A DNA stretch of 64,000 nt from Gammaproteobacteria bacterium (GCA_018069465.1 JAGPUW010000008.1:186001-250000), one strand, 5' to 3'. Shown: positions 28,477 to 39,148, counted from the stretch's first letter. Made by a program: numbers and translations. The notes: generated from the sequence alone by a model not told the origin.

Positions 28477-28563
28477 TACATTATCCTCACATCTAATAAG
28501 TGTTTGTATTTACTGCACTTATTTCAAGACTTCACCAATACTAAGAAAAACAGGCTACATCGA

Positions 28564-29193
28564 CTAAGCGCGCTTGTCCAACACTTCGTCAACCAGACCA
28601 TACTCTTTCGACTCTTGCGCACTCATAAAGTTGTCGCGCTCGGTGTCAGCCGCAATTTTCTCAACCGTTTGACCAGTATGGGTAGCCATAGCCTTGTTCA
28701 GCTGTTCGCGGATTTTGAGTATTTCCTGGGCCTGAATATGAATGTCAGTCGCCTGGCCCTGGGCACCGCCACTGGGCTGATGGATCATGCAGCGGGAATT
28801 AGGCAGTAAAAAACGCTTGCCCGGAGTTCCAGCCGCAAGAAGAAACGCACCCATGCTAGCTGCCTGACCAATACACATGGTGCTGACATCGCACTTGATA
28901 AACTGCATGGTGTCATAAATTGCCATGCCAGCCGTTACCGAACCACCCGGCGAATTAATATAAAGGTGGATATCTTTGTCAGGATTCTCGGATTCCAGAA
29001 ACAGCAACTGGGCGACGACCAGGTTGGCCATAAAGTCTTCGACCGGACCGACGAGAAAAATCACACGCTCTTTAAGCAAGCGCGAGTAGATATCAAATGA
29101 GCGTTCACCGCGAGCAGTTTGCTCGACCACCATGGGCACTAAACCACCGGCCGCCCTGGTCTCATTATTATATTTCATACCATCATGGAGCAT
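28564..29193 (-). CDS. clpP: ATP-dependent Clp protease proteolytic subunit ClpP
   Basis: A 209-residue S14 serine protease. The catalytic triad is S113 in [10 protein letters not shown]138 in MIHQPSGG and D187 in ERDNFMS. The N-terminal loop region ([10 protein letters not shown]) needed for axial-gate formation is present. It forms a tetradecameric barrel that degrades proteins delivered by ClpX. It lies between tig and clpX in the canonical order. The start could be either ATG 29193 or ATG 29178. Confidence 0.98.
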   Translation of the reverse strand: MLHDGMKYNNETRAAGGLVPMVVEQTARGERSFDIYSRLLKERVIFLVGPVEDFMANLVVAQLLFLESENPDKDIHLYINSPGGSVTAGMAIYDTMQFIKCDVSTMCIGQAASMGAFLLAAGTPGKRFLLPNSRCMIHQPSGGAQGQATDIHIQAQEILKIREQLNKAMATHTGQTVEKIAADTERDNFMSAQESKEYGLVDEVLDKRA

Positions 29194-29314
29194 AGTCTAT
29201 TCCCAGATTAATCAGTAAGAACTGCCCAACCGAGCCTGCAGTTACACCACAGGCCCTTACTTGAATGAAGTTAGGCGTCAGTTGCAGCTCACTACTCTAC
29301 ATCAAGCGTATAAA

Positions 29315-30652
29315 TCAGTCTTCACTATCGTCGTCAGACTTTTTTTCCTCTGCAGGATCTGGCGTCAGCGCACCTTTATAGTCTGTCGCCTCTTCTGCGA
29401 CATCGGCTAGACCGAGGATATGTTCCACAACTTGCTCTTCCATCACTGCCGATTGCACGCTATTGAGCAACTCTTCATTGTTGTAGTGATACTGGATCAC
29501 CTGCTCAGGGTCGTCGTAGCTAGCCGCGCGCTCTTCAATAAAGGCTTTAACTTTATCGTTATCGACAGTAATTTCAGCGACCTTAACAATTTCAGCCATT
29601 AACAGACCCAGCGATACTCGCTTGCCAGCCTCATCCGCGAATAGCTCGTCGGGGAAAATAGACATATCCATTTGCTGGGCACCACCAAACTGACCAACCA
29701 TTTGTTGGCGTAGCGCCTGAATTTCATTCGTCAGCAGAGCTTTGGGCGTTTCAATTGTATGTAATGCCTGTAGCTTATTCATCAAGCGGGATTTAACTTT
29801 GTTCTTAATCGCTGTTTCGAGCTCACGCTCCATATTCGAGCGAATCTCTACGAGGAATTTCTCTTCACCGCCCTCTTTGACACCAAACTGCTCGTAAAAC
29901 TCATCATTGAGTTCCGGCAGCGTTTGCTCTTTAACGGCATTCACTTTAACCGCGAACTCAACTGCAGCGCCGCGTAGGTCTTCGGCGTGGTAGTCCTCGG
30001 GGAAAGTCAGGCTAATGGTTTTTTCTTCATCGGCGGACAAGCCAACAACGCCATCTTCAAAACCGGGAATCATGCGCCCTGAACCCAGTACCAGGTCCGA
30101 AGCGTCGGCAGTACCACCGGGGAATTCCTCACCGTTTTGGGTGCCTTTATAGTCAATATTGACCTGGTCGCCGTCTGCTGCGGCGCGCTCGACCACATCC
30201 CAGTTGGCGCGTTGTTTACGCAAATTCTCAACCATGTCGGTGAGGTCTTCATCGGAGACCGTCGCCACAGGGCGAGATAGGCTGATCTGGGAGAAATCCT
30301 GTAGAGAGATTTCAGGGTAGACTTCGAAAGTCGCAATATATTCGAGGTCGGCACCCTCTTCATCTTTCACCGGCTCAATGGCGGGCTGTCCAGCGGGACG
30401 CAGCTCTTCTTTCGTCACCGCTTCATAAAAGGTGCGGCTCAATACTTCGCCAACCACTTCCTGGCGCACACCGGCACCAAAGCGTTGCTTGATCACCTTG
30501 GCGGGGATTTTCCCTTTGCGAAAGCCATCTATGCGTACTGTCTGCGATGCCTTCTGCAGGCGTTGAGCAATCTCTTTATCAATTTCTTCAGCGGGAACAC
30601 CCACAGTCATACGCCTTTCGAGCCCGGAGGTTGTCTCTATAGAAACCTGCAT
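29315..30652 (-). CDS. tig: Trigger factor
   Basis: A 445-residue ribosome-associated chaperone and prolyl isomerase. The N-terminal ribosome-binding signature GFRKGKIPAKVIKQRFG is at about residues 44-60. The FKBP-like domain spans about 150-245 (GDQVNIDYKGTQNGEEFPGG), and the helical C-terminal chaperone arms follow. The acidic tail (EEKKSDDDSED) is typical. A GTGAGGA ribosome site precedes the ATG. It heads the tig-clpP-clpX-lon-hupB-ppiD block. Confidence 0.97.
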   Translation of the reverse strand: MQVSIETTSGLERRMTVGVPAEEIDKEIAQRLQKASQTVRIDGFRKGKIPAKVIKQRFGAGVRQEVVGEVLSRTFYEAVTKEELRPAGQPAIEPVKDEEGADLEYIATFEVYPEISLQDFSQISLSRPVATVSDEDLTDMVENLRKQRANWDVVERAAADGDQVNIDYKGTQNGEEFPGGTADASDLVLGSGRMIPGFEDGVVGLSADEEKTISLTFPEDYHAEDLRGAAVEFAVKVNAVKEQTLPELNDEFYEQFGVKEGGEEKFLVEIRSNMERELETAIKNKVKSRLMNKLQALHTIETPKALLTNEIQALRQQMVGQFGGAQQMDMSIFPDELFADEAGKRVSLGLLMAEIVKVAEITVDNDKVKAFIEERAASYDDPEQVIQYHYNNEELLNSVQSAVMEEQVVEHILGLADVAEEATDYKGALTPDPAEEKKSDDDSED

Positions 30653-30729
30653 GGATTGTCCTCACTACAGTCAGTTAAATTTATGGATTAAGTCTGAAGT
30701 ACCCAACAGTGGGAATACTCAATATTAGT

Positions 30730-30814
30730 TGGTGCGGAAGGGGGGACTTGAACCCCCACGCCTTACGGCACTGGTACCTAAAACCAGCGTGTATACCAAT
30801 TTCACCACTTCCGC
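30730..30814 (-). tRNA. tRNA-Leu (anticodon UAG)
   Basis: An 85-base class II tRNA with encoded CCA. The 7-bp acceptor stem GCGGAAG pairs with CTTCCGC. The D arm has GAAATTGGTATACA. The anticodon stem CTGGT/ACCAG closes the loop TTTAGGT with TAG at 34-36. A long variable arm (GTGCCGTAAGGCGT) and a T arm GGGGGTTCAAGTCCCCC follow. It reads CUA and probably other CUN leucine codons. It lies upstream of tig. Confidence 0.97.
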
Positions 30815-31033
30815 TAAACCTGCTCGCGACGAGTCTCGCCACGATTTTTCTCAACCTGTACCCACGAGTTTGCCGGTACAAATTTTTCACTTATGCAGAG
30901 TAAGTCTTACCTCACCCCGCAAAGGGGCGCAGATTTTGCCACAGCGTCTGCTCGGGGGCAACCGGATACCCCGACATTCCCTCTTCTCATGTGTAAGAGT
31001 TTTTTAAAGCCCAGTTTGTGGACAACAGACTCG

Positions 31034-32398
31034 TCAAGCAGTGTGGGCTTGAGACAACAAAACAATGGCCTCTTCCCGCCCACAATTGCTAACGATAGTG
31101 GGCCTGCCCAGGGCGGGTAATAAGACAGCTTGCTCTGCTTTTAATGTCACACCATCACCAAGGCCAACATTGCCAGCGACCACCATCAGTAATTTATAAC
31201 GCTCACTGAGCAGTATTTGCCAGCGAGCGCCTGGCGACAAGGCGATACGCTGCACCTGAAAATCATCAAAGGCGACGACTTGTTCACGACACAAGCCCTC
31301 GCTCTCTTCGAGTACATCCAGCGGCTGTTCGGCCTCAGACTGCAGGGACATCAGCGCTACCGCTTCCGCCGTATCCCAGTGATCCTGGGTTAATACTTTT
31401 TGCCCAAAGGCGAGTATTTTTCGCTCATAAACCGGCGTCTGAAATTCCACCGTGCGCACGCCGTGCTGTAGGGCGTGGGGAGTCAGGCAAGGCACCTTGA
31501 CCACATCACCCTCACGCAGGCCTTGCATATGAGTGAAGCGGTTCATCGCCTTTCGCAACGCTGCTTCTTCTTGTTGAAGTTCTGGGGCCAGGCTTTTATG
31601 CCACTGTTTTAACAGGCCCGCAGCGACTGGCTGGTTTAAATCCAGGCCCTGATCACAACGCTGTTGATCAAAGATCCCGTCAATCTTACGCCTCACCTGC
31701 TCATAGTTTTGCACCGCTTGCAGATAGGCCTGGCGAAACGCCTCGGGGTCGGCAAACTCATCGCGAACCTTGGCAGCAAAGCCAAAACGAATGCCCCCCT
31801 CGCCATCGGGCCAACATTGCTGGTCGACATGGGTGACGACATAAACCTCACGCTTTTCCTCGTGGAGCTCAAAATAAAGATCGCCATAAACAGGTTCGGG
31901 CAGTGGGTCGAGAATTTTCAAGAGGTTCAAACTGACCGACTCTGCACCGAGCAAACGCTTGGGCAGCAGTGCTAGCAACCAGGGAATGGGTACACTGTAC
32001 TCGCCATCACTAAAGCCCGACTGGCCCCGTGCTTCGATGCCGGTATACCAGATTTCCCGCCCCCAGGGCTTGGCAATAGCAATCGGTGATAATAAAAGTG
32101 GGTGCTCCAGATTGAACACAGGGGCGGCCAAACCTGCGCCCAACAGGCTCAAGCTGTCACTGCTTAACGGCACGGCCATTGCGGCGAGAGCAGCCTCAAC
32201 TTGCGGCAATTTATCCGTTAGCAAAAGGCGCAAACCACATTTATTTTTAAAGAATATGGCCAGTAATTCGATAGCGGGAGCAGCGGGTAAATAATGTTGC
32301 GTGACCTCGTAGCGCAGTGTCAAAGCACTATCGGGGGATAGTAAAAACTGCTCAAGCGCCGCTTCCGGGCACAGCCCATTGCCAAGCTTTTTTATCAC
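31034..32398 (-). CDS. ManA-like (type I phosphomannose isomerase-related) cupin protein
   Basis: A roughly 454-residue protein resembling mannose-6-phosphate isomerase in parts: KPWGREIWYTGIEARG near residue 110, GDLYFELHEEKREVYVV near 175, and the late cupin segment LTPHALQHGVRTVEFQTP followed by VYERKILAFGQKV. I cannot confirm the full zinc-ligand set, so activity is uncertain. Two GTG starts compete; 32398 has GAGG six bases upstream, whereas 32410 does not. It is a lone gene between tRNA-Leu and a small lipoprotein. A sugar-phosphate isomerase-like role is possible; I would annotate it as an uncharacterised cupin. Confidence 0.65.
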   Translation of the reverse strand: MIKKLGNGLCPEAALEQFLLSPDSALTLRYEVTQHYLPAAPAIELLAIFFKNKCGLRLLLTDKLPQVEAALAAMAVPLSSDSLSLLGAGLAAPVFNLEHPLLLSPIAIAKPWGREIWYTGIEARGQSGFSDGEYSVPIPWLLALLPKRLLGAESVSLNLLKILDPLPEPVYGDLYFELHEEKREVYVVTHVDQQCWPDGEGGIRFGFAAKVRDEFADPEAFRQAYLQAVQNYEQVRRKIDGIFDQQRCDQGLDLNQPVAAGLLKQWHKSLAPELQQEEAALRKAMNRFTHMQGLREGDVVKVPCLTPHALQHGVRTVEFQTPVYERKILAFGQKVLTQDHWDTAEAVALMSLQSEAEQPLDVLEESEGLCREQVVAFDDFQVQRIALSPGARWQILLSERYKLLMVVAGNVGLGDGVTLKAEQAVLLPALGRPTIVSNCGREEAIVLLSQAHTA

Positions 32399-32613
32399 CG
32401 ATGACCTCACATTAATGGATTGGCGGACAGTTTAACAAAAGCGCCCAGGGCCACCGCGAACTTTAATAAAACATCTTGCCTGGAGGCAAGCATAAGCGTG
32501 CTTGATGTAAACGGCAAAAAGCATGATTAATAGTTGACCTTTCCCCCGTAATCGCTATAAATGCACCTCTCCTAATGCACACTGTATTAGGCTTGTTACC
32601 AAGGAGTTCCCTT

Positions 32614-32835
32614 ATGTCCATTTTTAAGAAACCCGCTTTTATAGCTGCGTTATTCAGCGTTGTTATTTTTGGCTTATCTGCTTGTGGAGGAGATGATTCC
32701 GATGCCGGTAATGCTGAAGAGTTGAGGGGAGCTGTGAAAAACGTCGCCTCCAAGGCCAAATCGACGGCAGAAACCGCCGTTGATCGTGTGGAAGATAAAA
32801 TAAAAGAACCTACCACCGGAACTGACGACGAGTAA
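32614..32835 (+). CDS. Small lipoprotein
   Basis: A 73-residue protein with a strong AAGGAG ribosome site seven bases before the ATG at 32614; a longer in-frame extension to 32575 lacks such a site. The signal peptide MSIFKKPAFIAALFSVVIF ends in the lipobox GLSAC with C24. The mature part is short, acidic and helical (LRGAVKNVASKAKSTAETAV), ending TTGTDDE, which resembles entericidin-like or small stress lipoproteins in layout only. The residue after the lipidated Cys is Gly, which favours the outer membrane. The function is unknown. Confidence 0.85.
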   Translation: MSIFKKPAFIAALFSVVIFGLSACGGDDSDAGNAEELRGAVKNVASKAKSTAETAVDRVEDKIKEPTTGTDDE

Positions 32836-32980
32836 ATACTCATAATAAAGTGTTGCCCCAGGCCATAACTTGGCTCGGGGCTGCGCTACTCACAGCCTAA
32901 CTCAATAGCACCTTAGGCCGCTTTACAGCAATAAGAAACTATCCCTCCACCCCTGCCCTTTTACTTCCCGCGCTCGCGTC

Positions 32981-33667
32981 TCAACTGCCCTGGCTCTGAT
33001 AAAAACGAATCTGTTTGACGCTTTCCAGCTCACCAAGATCGGGTTCAGTCACAGCGCGCACCTCACCGCAGAGGACAAACCCTTGCTCGGCAAAGTTTTT
33101 CACCCGCGAGTCGGCAACCACTACCTCATCGGCCACCTCACGAAAACGCTGAACCAGGGGTCTGTTGTCCGGATCGTAGAGCACATCCGCTGCAAACAGT
33201 ATGTCCACCTTGCCCGTGAAGTTAAAAAAATCATCCAGATACGCCAGTTCGACGCCATTCTCACTGGCATTCAATGCGCTGGCTTTCAGTGCTAGCGGAT
33301 CAATATCGCAGGCAATCACCTCAGCGGCCCCAGCCAATGCTGCGGCTATTGCGACAACGGCGGAACCGCAGCCGAAATCCAGTACTGTTTTACCTTTGAC
33401 TGAATGAGCGCCATTGAGTAGCCGTTCAGCCAGCGCCAGGCCGCTGCCCCAGCAAAAACTCCAATAGGGCGGATTGGCGAAAATAGCACGGGTTTCCTCT
33501 TCGCTCAGCGGTGCATCCATTCCATCCGGGTCGATCAACCAGAGTGTTAACCCTTGCCCAGCGGCATTTTCAACTTTAAGTGGCAAACGTTTTAAATGAG
33601 CAGAGGGCAATAGAGTCTGAATATGCGCCTCTAACTGGCGATGATAGGCGTGGGAAGCATCACTCAC
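32981..33667 (-). CDS. Class I SAM-dependent methyltransferase (COG3897-like)
   Basis: A 228-residue methyltransferase. Motif I is [20 protein letters not shown] (residues about 94-113), the acidic loop is ACDIDPLAL, and [11 protein letters not shown] precedes the acceptor site. The [21 protein letters not shown] segment is characteristic of the nicotinamide N-methylase/ETFB-lysine methyltransferase-like group, so the target may be a protein lysine. The start is GTG, overlapping the AI-2E permease stop (GTGA). It ends the seven-gene cus run. Confidence 0.85.
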   Translation of the reverse strand: MSDASHAYHRQLEAHIQTLLPSAHLKRLPLKVENAAGQGLTLWLIDPDGMDAPLSEEETRAIFANPPYWSFCWGSGLALAERLLNGAHSVKGKTVLDFGCGSAVVAIAAALAGAAEVIACDIDPLALKASALNASENGVELAYLDDFFNFTGKVDILFAADVLYDPDNRPLVQRFREVADEVVVADSRVKNFAEQGFVLCGEVRAVTEPDLGELESVKQIRFYQSQGS

Positions 33668-34722
33668 CCCTCACCCTCCTGCTGCTTTTCAACTCTTAAC
33701 TGAGCCTTGCCAGAGCCGAGCATAATGCCAACCCATGCCGTTTCAGTGTCACTTTCCAGGGCAATTTTCACCAATATGGTCAGGGGAATAGACAGCAACA
33801 TTCCCACTGGGCCCAACACCCAGCCCCAAAAAACCAGGGACAGAAATACCACTAAAGGCGATAGATTCAAGTCCTTGCCCATCCAGCGTGGCTCCACCAC
33901 ATTACCAATCACCAGATTAATCGCTACATAGGCAAGGGCGAGGAAGCCGGCCTGCCCCGGCCCCAGTTGTATCAAAGCCAATAATACAGCGGGTATGGCT
34001 GCCAAAAAGGAACCCACCGTTGGCACAAAATTAAGCAGGAAGGCCAGCAGGGCCCACATCACCGGGTAATCAACCCCCTGTATCCATAACACTAAAAGCA
34101 CCAGTAAACCGGTGGCAAGGCTAAGTAAGGTTTTGATGGCGAGATAGCGATTAACACTGTTACTAAAGCTCTCCAGCCCTCCCATTGAGTGCTCGCCTGC
34201 ACCACGGGCATTGAGTAGCTTTTCCCGAAAACCCACCTCTTCAGCAAAAATAAAAATCACGGTGATCAAAATCAAAAAAGCATTGGTCATGACACTGCCA
34301 AAAGAGGCCAGCATATTGCCAACCAATTGCATCGCCACACCGGGGTTAAAACTTTGCTGCCATAACACCGGATCTAAGTCGATGCCAATGTTCGTCAACC
34401 ACTGCTGTACACCACTGCTCATAATTTGCAGGCGCGCCTGGTACTCGGGCAAATCGGCGCGAAAATCCCGGATCGAGGACCCAACCACCGCCCCCACTAT
34501 GATCCCCAGACAAACGACGCCGAGTACAATCAATAGAATAGCCAGACCGCTGGGAACCCGTCGGGATTTCAACCACCCCAACAACGGAGAGCAAATCAAG
34601 GCAATAAATACCGACAGTAAAAAAGGCACCAGTAAGGGCTCCGCCGCTTTAAGCCCGGCGACGACAATCACGAAAGCTGCCGCCAATAAAATAAATCGTG
34701 CTGCTGTTGAAAGATTATTCAT
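33664..34722 (-). CDS. AI-2E family (PerM-like) permease
   Basis: A 352-residue integral membrane protein of the UPF0118/AI-2E exporter family. About eight membrane segments are visible, with the family hallmarks [19 protein letters not shown], the soluble helical insert about residues 65-145, and the C-terminal block [27 protein letters not shown] in two adjoining parts followed by [17 protein letters not shown]. Members have been linked to autoinducer or ion efflux, so the substrate is uncertain. It overlaps genes on both sides by four bases. Confidence 0.9.
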   Translation of the reverse strand: MNNLSTAARFILLAAAFVIVVAGLKAAEPLLVPFLLSVFIALICSPLLGWLKSRRVPSGLAILLIVLGVVCLGIIVGAVVGSSIRDFRADLPEYQARLQIMSSGVQQWLTNIGIDLDPVLWQQSFNPGVAMQLVGNMLASFGSVMTNAFLILITVIFIFAEEVGFREKLLNARGAGEHSMGGLESFSNSVNRYLAIKTLLSLATGLLVLLVLWIQGVDYPVMWALLAFLLNFVPTVGSFLAAIPAVLLALIQLGPGQAGFLALAYVAINLVIGNVVEPRWMGKDLNLSPLVVFLSLVFWGWVLGPVGMLLSIPLTILVKIALESDTETAWVGIMLGSGKAQLRVEKQQEGEG

Positions 34723-35060
34723 TCATCAAGGTCCTGATGTTTTAACTCTTCAAGTATTAATTTAAGCGCCTGGGTGCCTTTTTCGGTGAACAGGGTCGCA
34801 CTGCAAACACCGACATATTCTGTCTCACCGAGGTCTGAACAACGCTGCTGAATGTCTTGCAAAAGCGCATTGTGGCGCACTGGAATGCCGATAAACACAT
34901 GCCAGTCATTCTCTGTGGCCCCACCAGCGAGCACAAGCTCTAATAGCGTAATGACGTTATTTTTATCGAGTCGATAGACAGGCGTTCCAATGCGTAAGAA
35001 TACCCACATTGCAGCCAATACAAGGACAAAGGTAAGCAGCAGTGTCAGTATAAAGTGCAT
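34719..35060 (-). CDS. Small membrane-anchored protein of unknown function
   Basis: A 113-residue protein with one N-terminal hydrophobic helix (LTLLLTFVLVLAAMWVFL, residues about 5-22) and a soluble alpha/beta C-terminal domain including ENDWHVFIGIPVRHNALLQD. I do not recognise a family. It lies six bases after the PRPP-synthetase-like gene and overlaps the AI-2E permease start (ATGA), so it is a true member of the operon and might serve the permease. Confidence 0.75.
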   Translation of the reverse strand: MHFILTLLLTFVLVLAAMWVFLRIGTPVYRLDKNNVITLLELVLAGGATENDWHVFIGIPVRHNALLQDIQQRCSDLGETEYVGVCSATLFTEKGTQALKLILEELKHQDLDE

Positions 35061-35066
35061 GATTAA

Positions 35067-35993
35067 TTAATCATTAACGTGGTGTTTTTGCTGATCCTGC
35101 AAGCATTCATTGATAGGGGTTAGCAGTAGATCGGTAATATCCATCGCATTAGACGAGTGCACAATGGTATTGGTGGTCGCCAACTCTTCGAGGCCTGCGG
35201 CAAGTAATTGCGCATCGACACCACCCACAAAGATGCCATGCACAGCGGCACATTTTATACGCTCAACACCCTGCGTTTGCAGTGCCGCGATGCATTTTAA
35301 AATAGTTTGGCCACTGGCGATAACGTCATCGATAACCACTGCCGTGTGCTGGTGATAAGGGCCTAAATCCGGCAGGGTGACACGCACATCGCGATCACCA
35401 AAGCGCTGCTTGGCGCCAATCACAAAAGGCTGGCCACTGTGAGCGGCAATCTGCGATACCCATTGTTCGCTCTCCGCATCGGGTCCCACCAGCAGTAGAT
35501 TTGCCTGCCCTTTCAGCCAGCCTGCCAACAACGGTGCCCCGGCGACCACACGGCTAGGCGTGGCATAAATCTCATCCAGGCTATGGTAGCGGTGCAGGTG
35601 GGGGTCGACCGTCACCAGCCAGTCTATTTGCGCGGATAACTGCTGGGCAAAAATTCGCGAGGTGATGGCCTCACCCTCGGCAAAGCGCTTGTCCTGGCGC
35701 ATATAACTTAAATAGGGCGCGACCAAACCCACCGAAGTGGCTCCCAATTCGCGCAAGGTCTGCAGTAAAAACACCAGCGGTAAATATTTGCGATTGGGAT
35801 GGGAGAGCTCAGCCAGCACAATGCAGTGCCTGCCCTGCACCGGCGTATCGATGCGCAGGTAGGACTCGCCATCGGGAAACAAACGCTGACTACTTTGACC
35901 CTGCTCAAAGCCAAGCTTGTCAGCCAAAGAGGCCGCCAGGGGATGGGGGTCAAGAGTAAAAATAAGGCCACCCTGGTTCGCCACACTTTTCAT
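35067..35993 (-). CDS. Ribose-phosphate pyrophosphokinase-like protein
   Basis: A 308-residue PRPP-synthetase homologue with the duplicated phosphoribosyltransferase fold. Visible motifs are LFPDGESYLRID, the catalytic loop basic residues in GAKQRFGDRDV, DPHLHRYHSL for metal/ATP binding, and the PRPP loop AVVIDDVIASGQTI. It would convert ribose-5-phosphate and ATP to PRPP. It is divergent from the housekeeping Prs type and is probably the accessory paralogue seen in pseudomonads. Its ATG overlaps the cusA stop by four bases, an unexpected coupling to metal efflux. Confidence 0.82.
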   Translation of the reverse strand: MKSVANQGGLIFTLDPHPLAASLADKLGFEQGQSSQRLFPDGESYLRIDTPVQGRHCIVLAELSHPNRKYLPLVFLLQTLRELGATSVGLVAPYLSYMRQDKRFAEGEAITSRIFAQQLSAQIDWLVTVDPHLHRYHSLDEIYATPSRVVAGAPLLAGWLKGQANLLLVGPDAESEQWVSQIAAHSGQPFVIGAKQRFGDRDVRVTLPDLGPYHQHTAVVIDDVIASGQTILKCIAALQTQGVERIKCAAVHGIFVGGVDAQLLAAGLEELATTNTIVHSSNAMDITDLLLTPINECLQDQQKHHVND

Positions 35994-38900
35994 TGCTCAT
36001 CTCCAATCATTGAATGCCGTGTAGTTGCCGTGCCAAGTTGAGCTTTGCGCCACAGATAATAAACGGCAGGTAACACCAATAAAACCAGCAACAGAGCACT
36101 GAGCATACCGCCAACCATGGGGGCGGCGATGCGACTCATCACTTCGGAGCCGGTGCCCGAACCCAGTAAAATGGGCAGCAGTCCGCCGACAATTGCAGCG
36201 ACTGTCATCATCACCGGCCGTACCCGCAGACCGGCACCGCGCAGCACTGCGCTGCGTAGTTTATCTGCGTCGAGGTCAATACTCTGGCTTTTACATTCGG
36301 CAACAGTCTGCAGCCAGGCCTGATTGAGATAGACCAGCATAATCACACCGATCTCTACCGCCACACCGGCCAGAGCAATAAAACCGACACCCACCGCGAC
36401 TGAGAAATTGTAACCGGCGAGGTACATTAACCACAGGCCACCAGCGGCGGCCACGGGCAAGGTGCCCATAATAATGAGTACTTCGGCGCTTCTGCGAAAG
36501 TTCAGATACAGCAGCAAGACGATGATCATCAAGGTTAATGGCACCACGTAGGCCAGTTTTTCTTTAGCCCGCAACATGTACTCGTACTGCCCCGACCAGG
36601 TCAGGGAGTAGCCCGCCGGCAAATCGATTTGTTCATTGACCGCCTGCTGTGCCCGCTTCACATAAGTGCCAATATCAACATTTTTAATATCGATAAAAGA
36701 CCAGCCATTCACTCGGGCGTTTTCACTTTTAATACCCGGCGGCCCGTCTTCAATATAAACCCGCGCCACATCAGCGAGGGCAATGCGCTGCCCCTGCGTG
36801 GTGACGATGGGCAGTAGCGCCAGTTGCTCGACAGAATCCCGATAGGCCTGGGGATAGCGAATATTTACCGGATAGCGCTCCAGGCCCTCGACAGTTTGGG
36901 TGACGTTGACACCGCCAATAGCGGTGGCGATCACCTGCTGTACATCGGCAATCGTCAAGCCGTATCGCGCCGCCCGTTCACGATCAATATCCACTTTAAT
37001 GTAGCGCCCACCGGCGACACGCTCTGAATACACTGACGCCGTACCTGGCACATCTTTAAGAATTGTTTCGAGCTGTAAACCAATGGCCTGAATTTCTTTT
37101 AATTGCGGCCCGGCGATTTTAATACCCACCGGCGTTTTAATTCCGGTGGCGAGCATATCGATGCGGGTTTTAATGGGCATTACCCAGGCATTGGTGACAC
37201 CGGGGAATTGCAGGCGCGCATCCAGCTCCTGTCTAATTTTCTCGGGCGTCATCCCTTCGCGCCATTGGTCGCGCTCTTTAAACTGAATAAAGGTCTCTAT
37301 CATATTCAGTGGGGCTGGGTCAGTGGCACTCTCGGCGCGGCCCATTTTTCCAAACACCGTTTTCACTTCGGGCACCGTGCGAATAAGTTTATCTGTTTGT
37401 TGCAGTAGCTCCCTCGCCTTGCCAATAGAAATACCCGGATAAGTGGTGGGCATGTACATTAAATCGCCTTCATCGAGAGAGGGAATAAACTCGCTGCCAA
37501 TTTGACTGGCCGGCCACAAGCCCAGCAGGGTCAATAAAAACGCTGCACTAATGGTTTTTTTGGGGTGGCGTAAGACCTTGCCCAAAGCCGGCAAATAGAG
37601 CTGGCGCAATAAACGGTTGAGGGGGTTTTTATCCTCGGCCCTAATATTACCGCGCACAAAATAGCCCATTAACACCGGCACCAAAGTAATCGCCAGCACC
37701 GCCGATGCCGCCATGGCATAGGTTTTGGTGTAGGCCAAGGGGGCAAACATTCGCCCTTCCTGAGCCTCCAGTGTAAACACCGGCAGGAAGCTGACCGTAA
37801 TAATCAGCAAACTAAAAAATAGCGCCGGCCCGACTTCGGTGGCGGCTTTGGCGACGACCTGCCAGCGATTTTTATCGGTGAGCACCTGCCCCTCCATGTG
37901 CTTGTGCATGTTTTCTATCATCACAATGGCGCCATCTATCATCGCGCCAATGGCAATAGCGATGCCCCCCAGAGACATGATATTGGCATTTAGACCCTGT
38001 AGATGCATGAGAATAAAGGCACTTAAAATACCCACCGGCAAACTGATAATGGCCACTAAAGAGGAGCGAATATGGAATAAAAAAACCATGCACACCAGGG
38101 CAACCACGGCAAATTCTTCAAGTAGTTTTTGCCAGAGATTCGCCACTGCCCGCTCGATAAGGCCCGAGCGATCGTAGACAGTGACCAGTTCGACGCCTTC
38201 GGGCAGGCCGCGCTTTAGCTCTTCCAGTTTGGCTTTGACCTTTTTAATCGTCTGCTGGGCATTATCGCCATAGCGCATAATGACAATACCACCGACGGTT
38301 TCACCCTCGCCATTGAGCTCGGCAATGCCCCGGCGCATTTGCGGCCCGAGGTTAATATCGGCAATATCACGCAGTAACAAGGGTGTACCTTTCACGTTCA
38401 TGCCCAGCGGAATGCTCTCAATATCGCCACGGTTTTGTAAATAACCACTAACGCTGACCATGTACTCCGCCTCACCCATCTCGACCACCGAGGCACCAAT
38501 TTCCTGATTGCTGCGCTGTACCGATTTTTGAACATGGCTGAGGGGAATACCAAAGGCGCGGAGTTTTTCCGGGTCAACCTTGATCTGATATTGCTTGACC
38601 ATACCGCCCACCGCAGCGACCTCAGAAACACCGGGCACCGTTTGTAACTCATATTGTAAAAACCAGTCCTGTATGCTGCGCAACTGGCTAATATCGTGTT
38701 TGCCGCTTTTATCGATAATGGCGTAAATATAGACCCAGCCCACTCCCGTGGCATCGGGGCCGAGTTGGGGCTTTGCCGTTGGTGGCAGGCTTGGAGCCAC
38801 CTGACTCAGATATTCAAGCACCCGGCTGCGCGCCCAGTACAAATCGGTAGCGTCGTCAAAAATCACATAAATATAGGAGTCACCGAAAAAGGAGTAACCG

Positions 38901-39148
38901 CGCACCGTTTTCGCGCCGGGCACCGACAGCATGGCTGTGGTGAGTGGATAGGTCACCTGATCTTCCACCACCTGGGGTGTCTGACCGGGATAGGAGGTTT
39001 TAATAATAACTTGTACATCGGAAAGGTCGGGGATGGCATCAATCGGTGTGTTTTTCAGCGAAAACAAACCAGCACCGACTAATATCAGCGCACCCAGTAC
39101 GACAAAGAAGCGATTGTTAATCGACCAATGAATAATTTTTTCTATCAT
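35990..39148 (-). CDS. cusA: Heavy-metal RND efflux pump, CusA type
   Basis: A 1052-residue HME-RND inner-membrane pump with about 12 transmembrane helices and two large periplasmic loops. The copper/silver methionine relay of CusA is recognisable: DEGDLMYMPT, EGMTPEKI and RIDMLATGI correspond to M573, M623 and M672 of the Escherichia coli protein. The proton-relay segment GGIAIAIGAMIDGAIVMIEN is intact. It exports Cu(I)/Ag(I) using the proton gradient with CusB and CusC. It overlaps cusB by four bases upstream and the PRPP-like gene by four downstream. Confidence 0.94.
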   Translation of the reverse strand: MIEKIIHWSINNRFFVVLGALILVGAGLFSLKNTPIDAIPDLSDVQVIIKTSYPGQTPQVVEDQVTYPLTTAMLSVPGAKTVRGYSFFGDSYIYVIFDDATDLYWARSRVLEYLSQVAPSLPPTAKPQLGPDATGVGWVYIYAIIDKSGKHDISQLRSIQDWFLQYELQTVPGVSEVAAVGGMVKQYQIKVDPEKLRAFGIPLSHVQKSVQRSNQEIGASVVEMGEAEYMVSVSGYLQNRGDIESIPLGMNVKGTPLLLRDIADINLGPQMRRGIAELNGEGETVGGIVIMRYGDNAQQTIKKVKAKLEELKRGLPEGVELVTVYDRSGLIERAVANLWQKLLEEFAVVALVCMVFLFHIRSSLVAIISLPVGILSAFILMHLQGLNANIMSLGGIAIAIGAMIDGAIVMIENMHKHMEGQVLTDKNRWQVVAKAATEVGPALFFSLLIITVSFLPVFTLEAQEGRMFAPLAYTKTYAMAASAVLAITLVPVLMGYFVRGNIRAEDKNPLNRLLRQLYLPALGKVLRHPKKTISAAFLLTLLGLWPASQIGSEFIPSLDEGDLMYMPTTYPGISIGKARELLQQTDKLIRTVPEVKTVFGKMGRAESATDPAPLNMIETFIQFKERDQWREGMTPEKIRQELDARLQFPGVTNAWVMPIKTRIDMLATGIKTPVGIKIAGPQLKEIQAIGLQLETILKDVPGTASVYSERVAGGRYIKVDIDRERAARYGLTIADVQQVIATAIGGVNVTQTVEGLERYPVNIRYPQAYRDSVEQLALLPIVTTQGQRIALADVARVYIEDGPPGIKSENARVNGWSFIDIKNVDIGTYVKRAQQAVNEQIDLPAGYSLTWSGQYEYMLRAKEKLAYVVPLTLMIIVLLLYLNFRRSAEVLIIMGTLPVAAAGGLWLMYLAGYNFSVAVGVGFIALAGVAVEIGVIMLVYLNQAWLQTVAECKSQSIDLDADKLRSAVLRGAGLRVRPVMMTVAAIVGGLLPILLGSGTGSEVMSRIAAPMVGGMLSALLLVLLVLPAVYYLWRKAQLGTATTRHSMIGDEQ

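Noticed and set aside
30709-31007. Plus-strand frames across the tRNA-Leu region
   Set aside because: They read through the antisense of a clear tRNA gene and have no protein family features.
32463-32843. A 126-codon minus-strand frame
   Set aside because: It is antisense to the small lipoprotein, which has a strong ribosome site and a lipobox.
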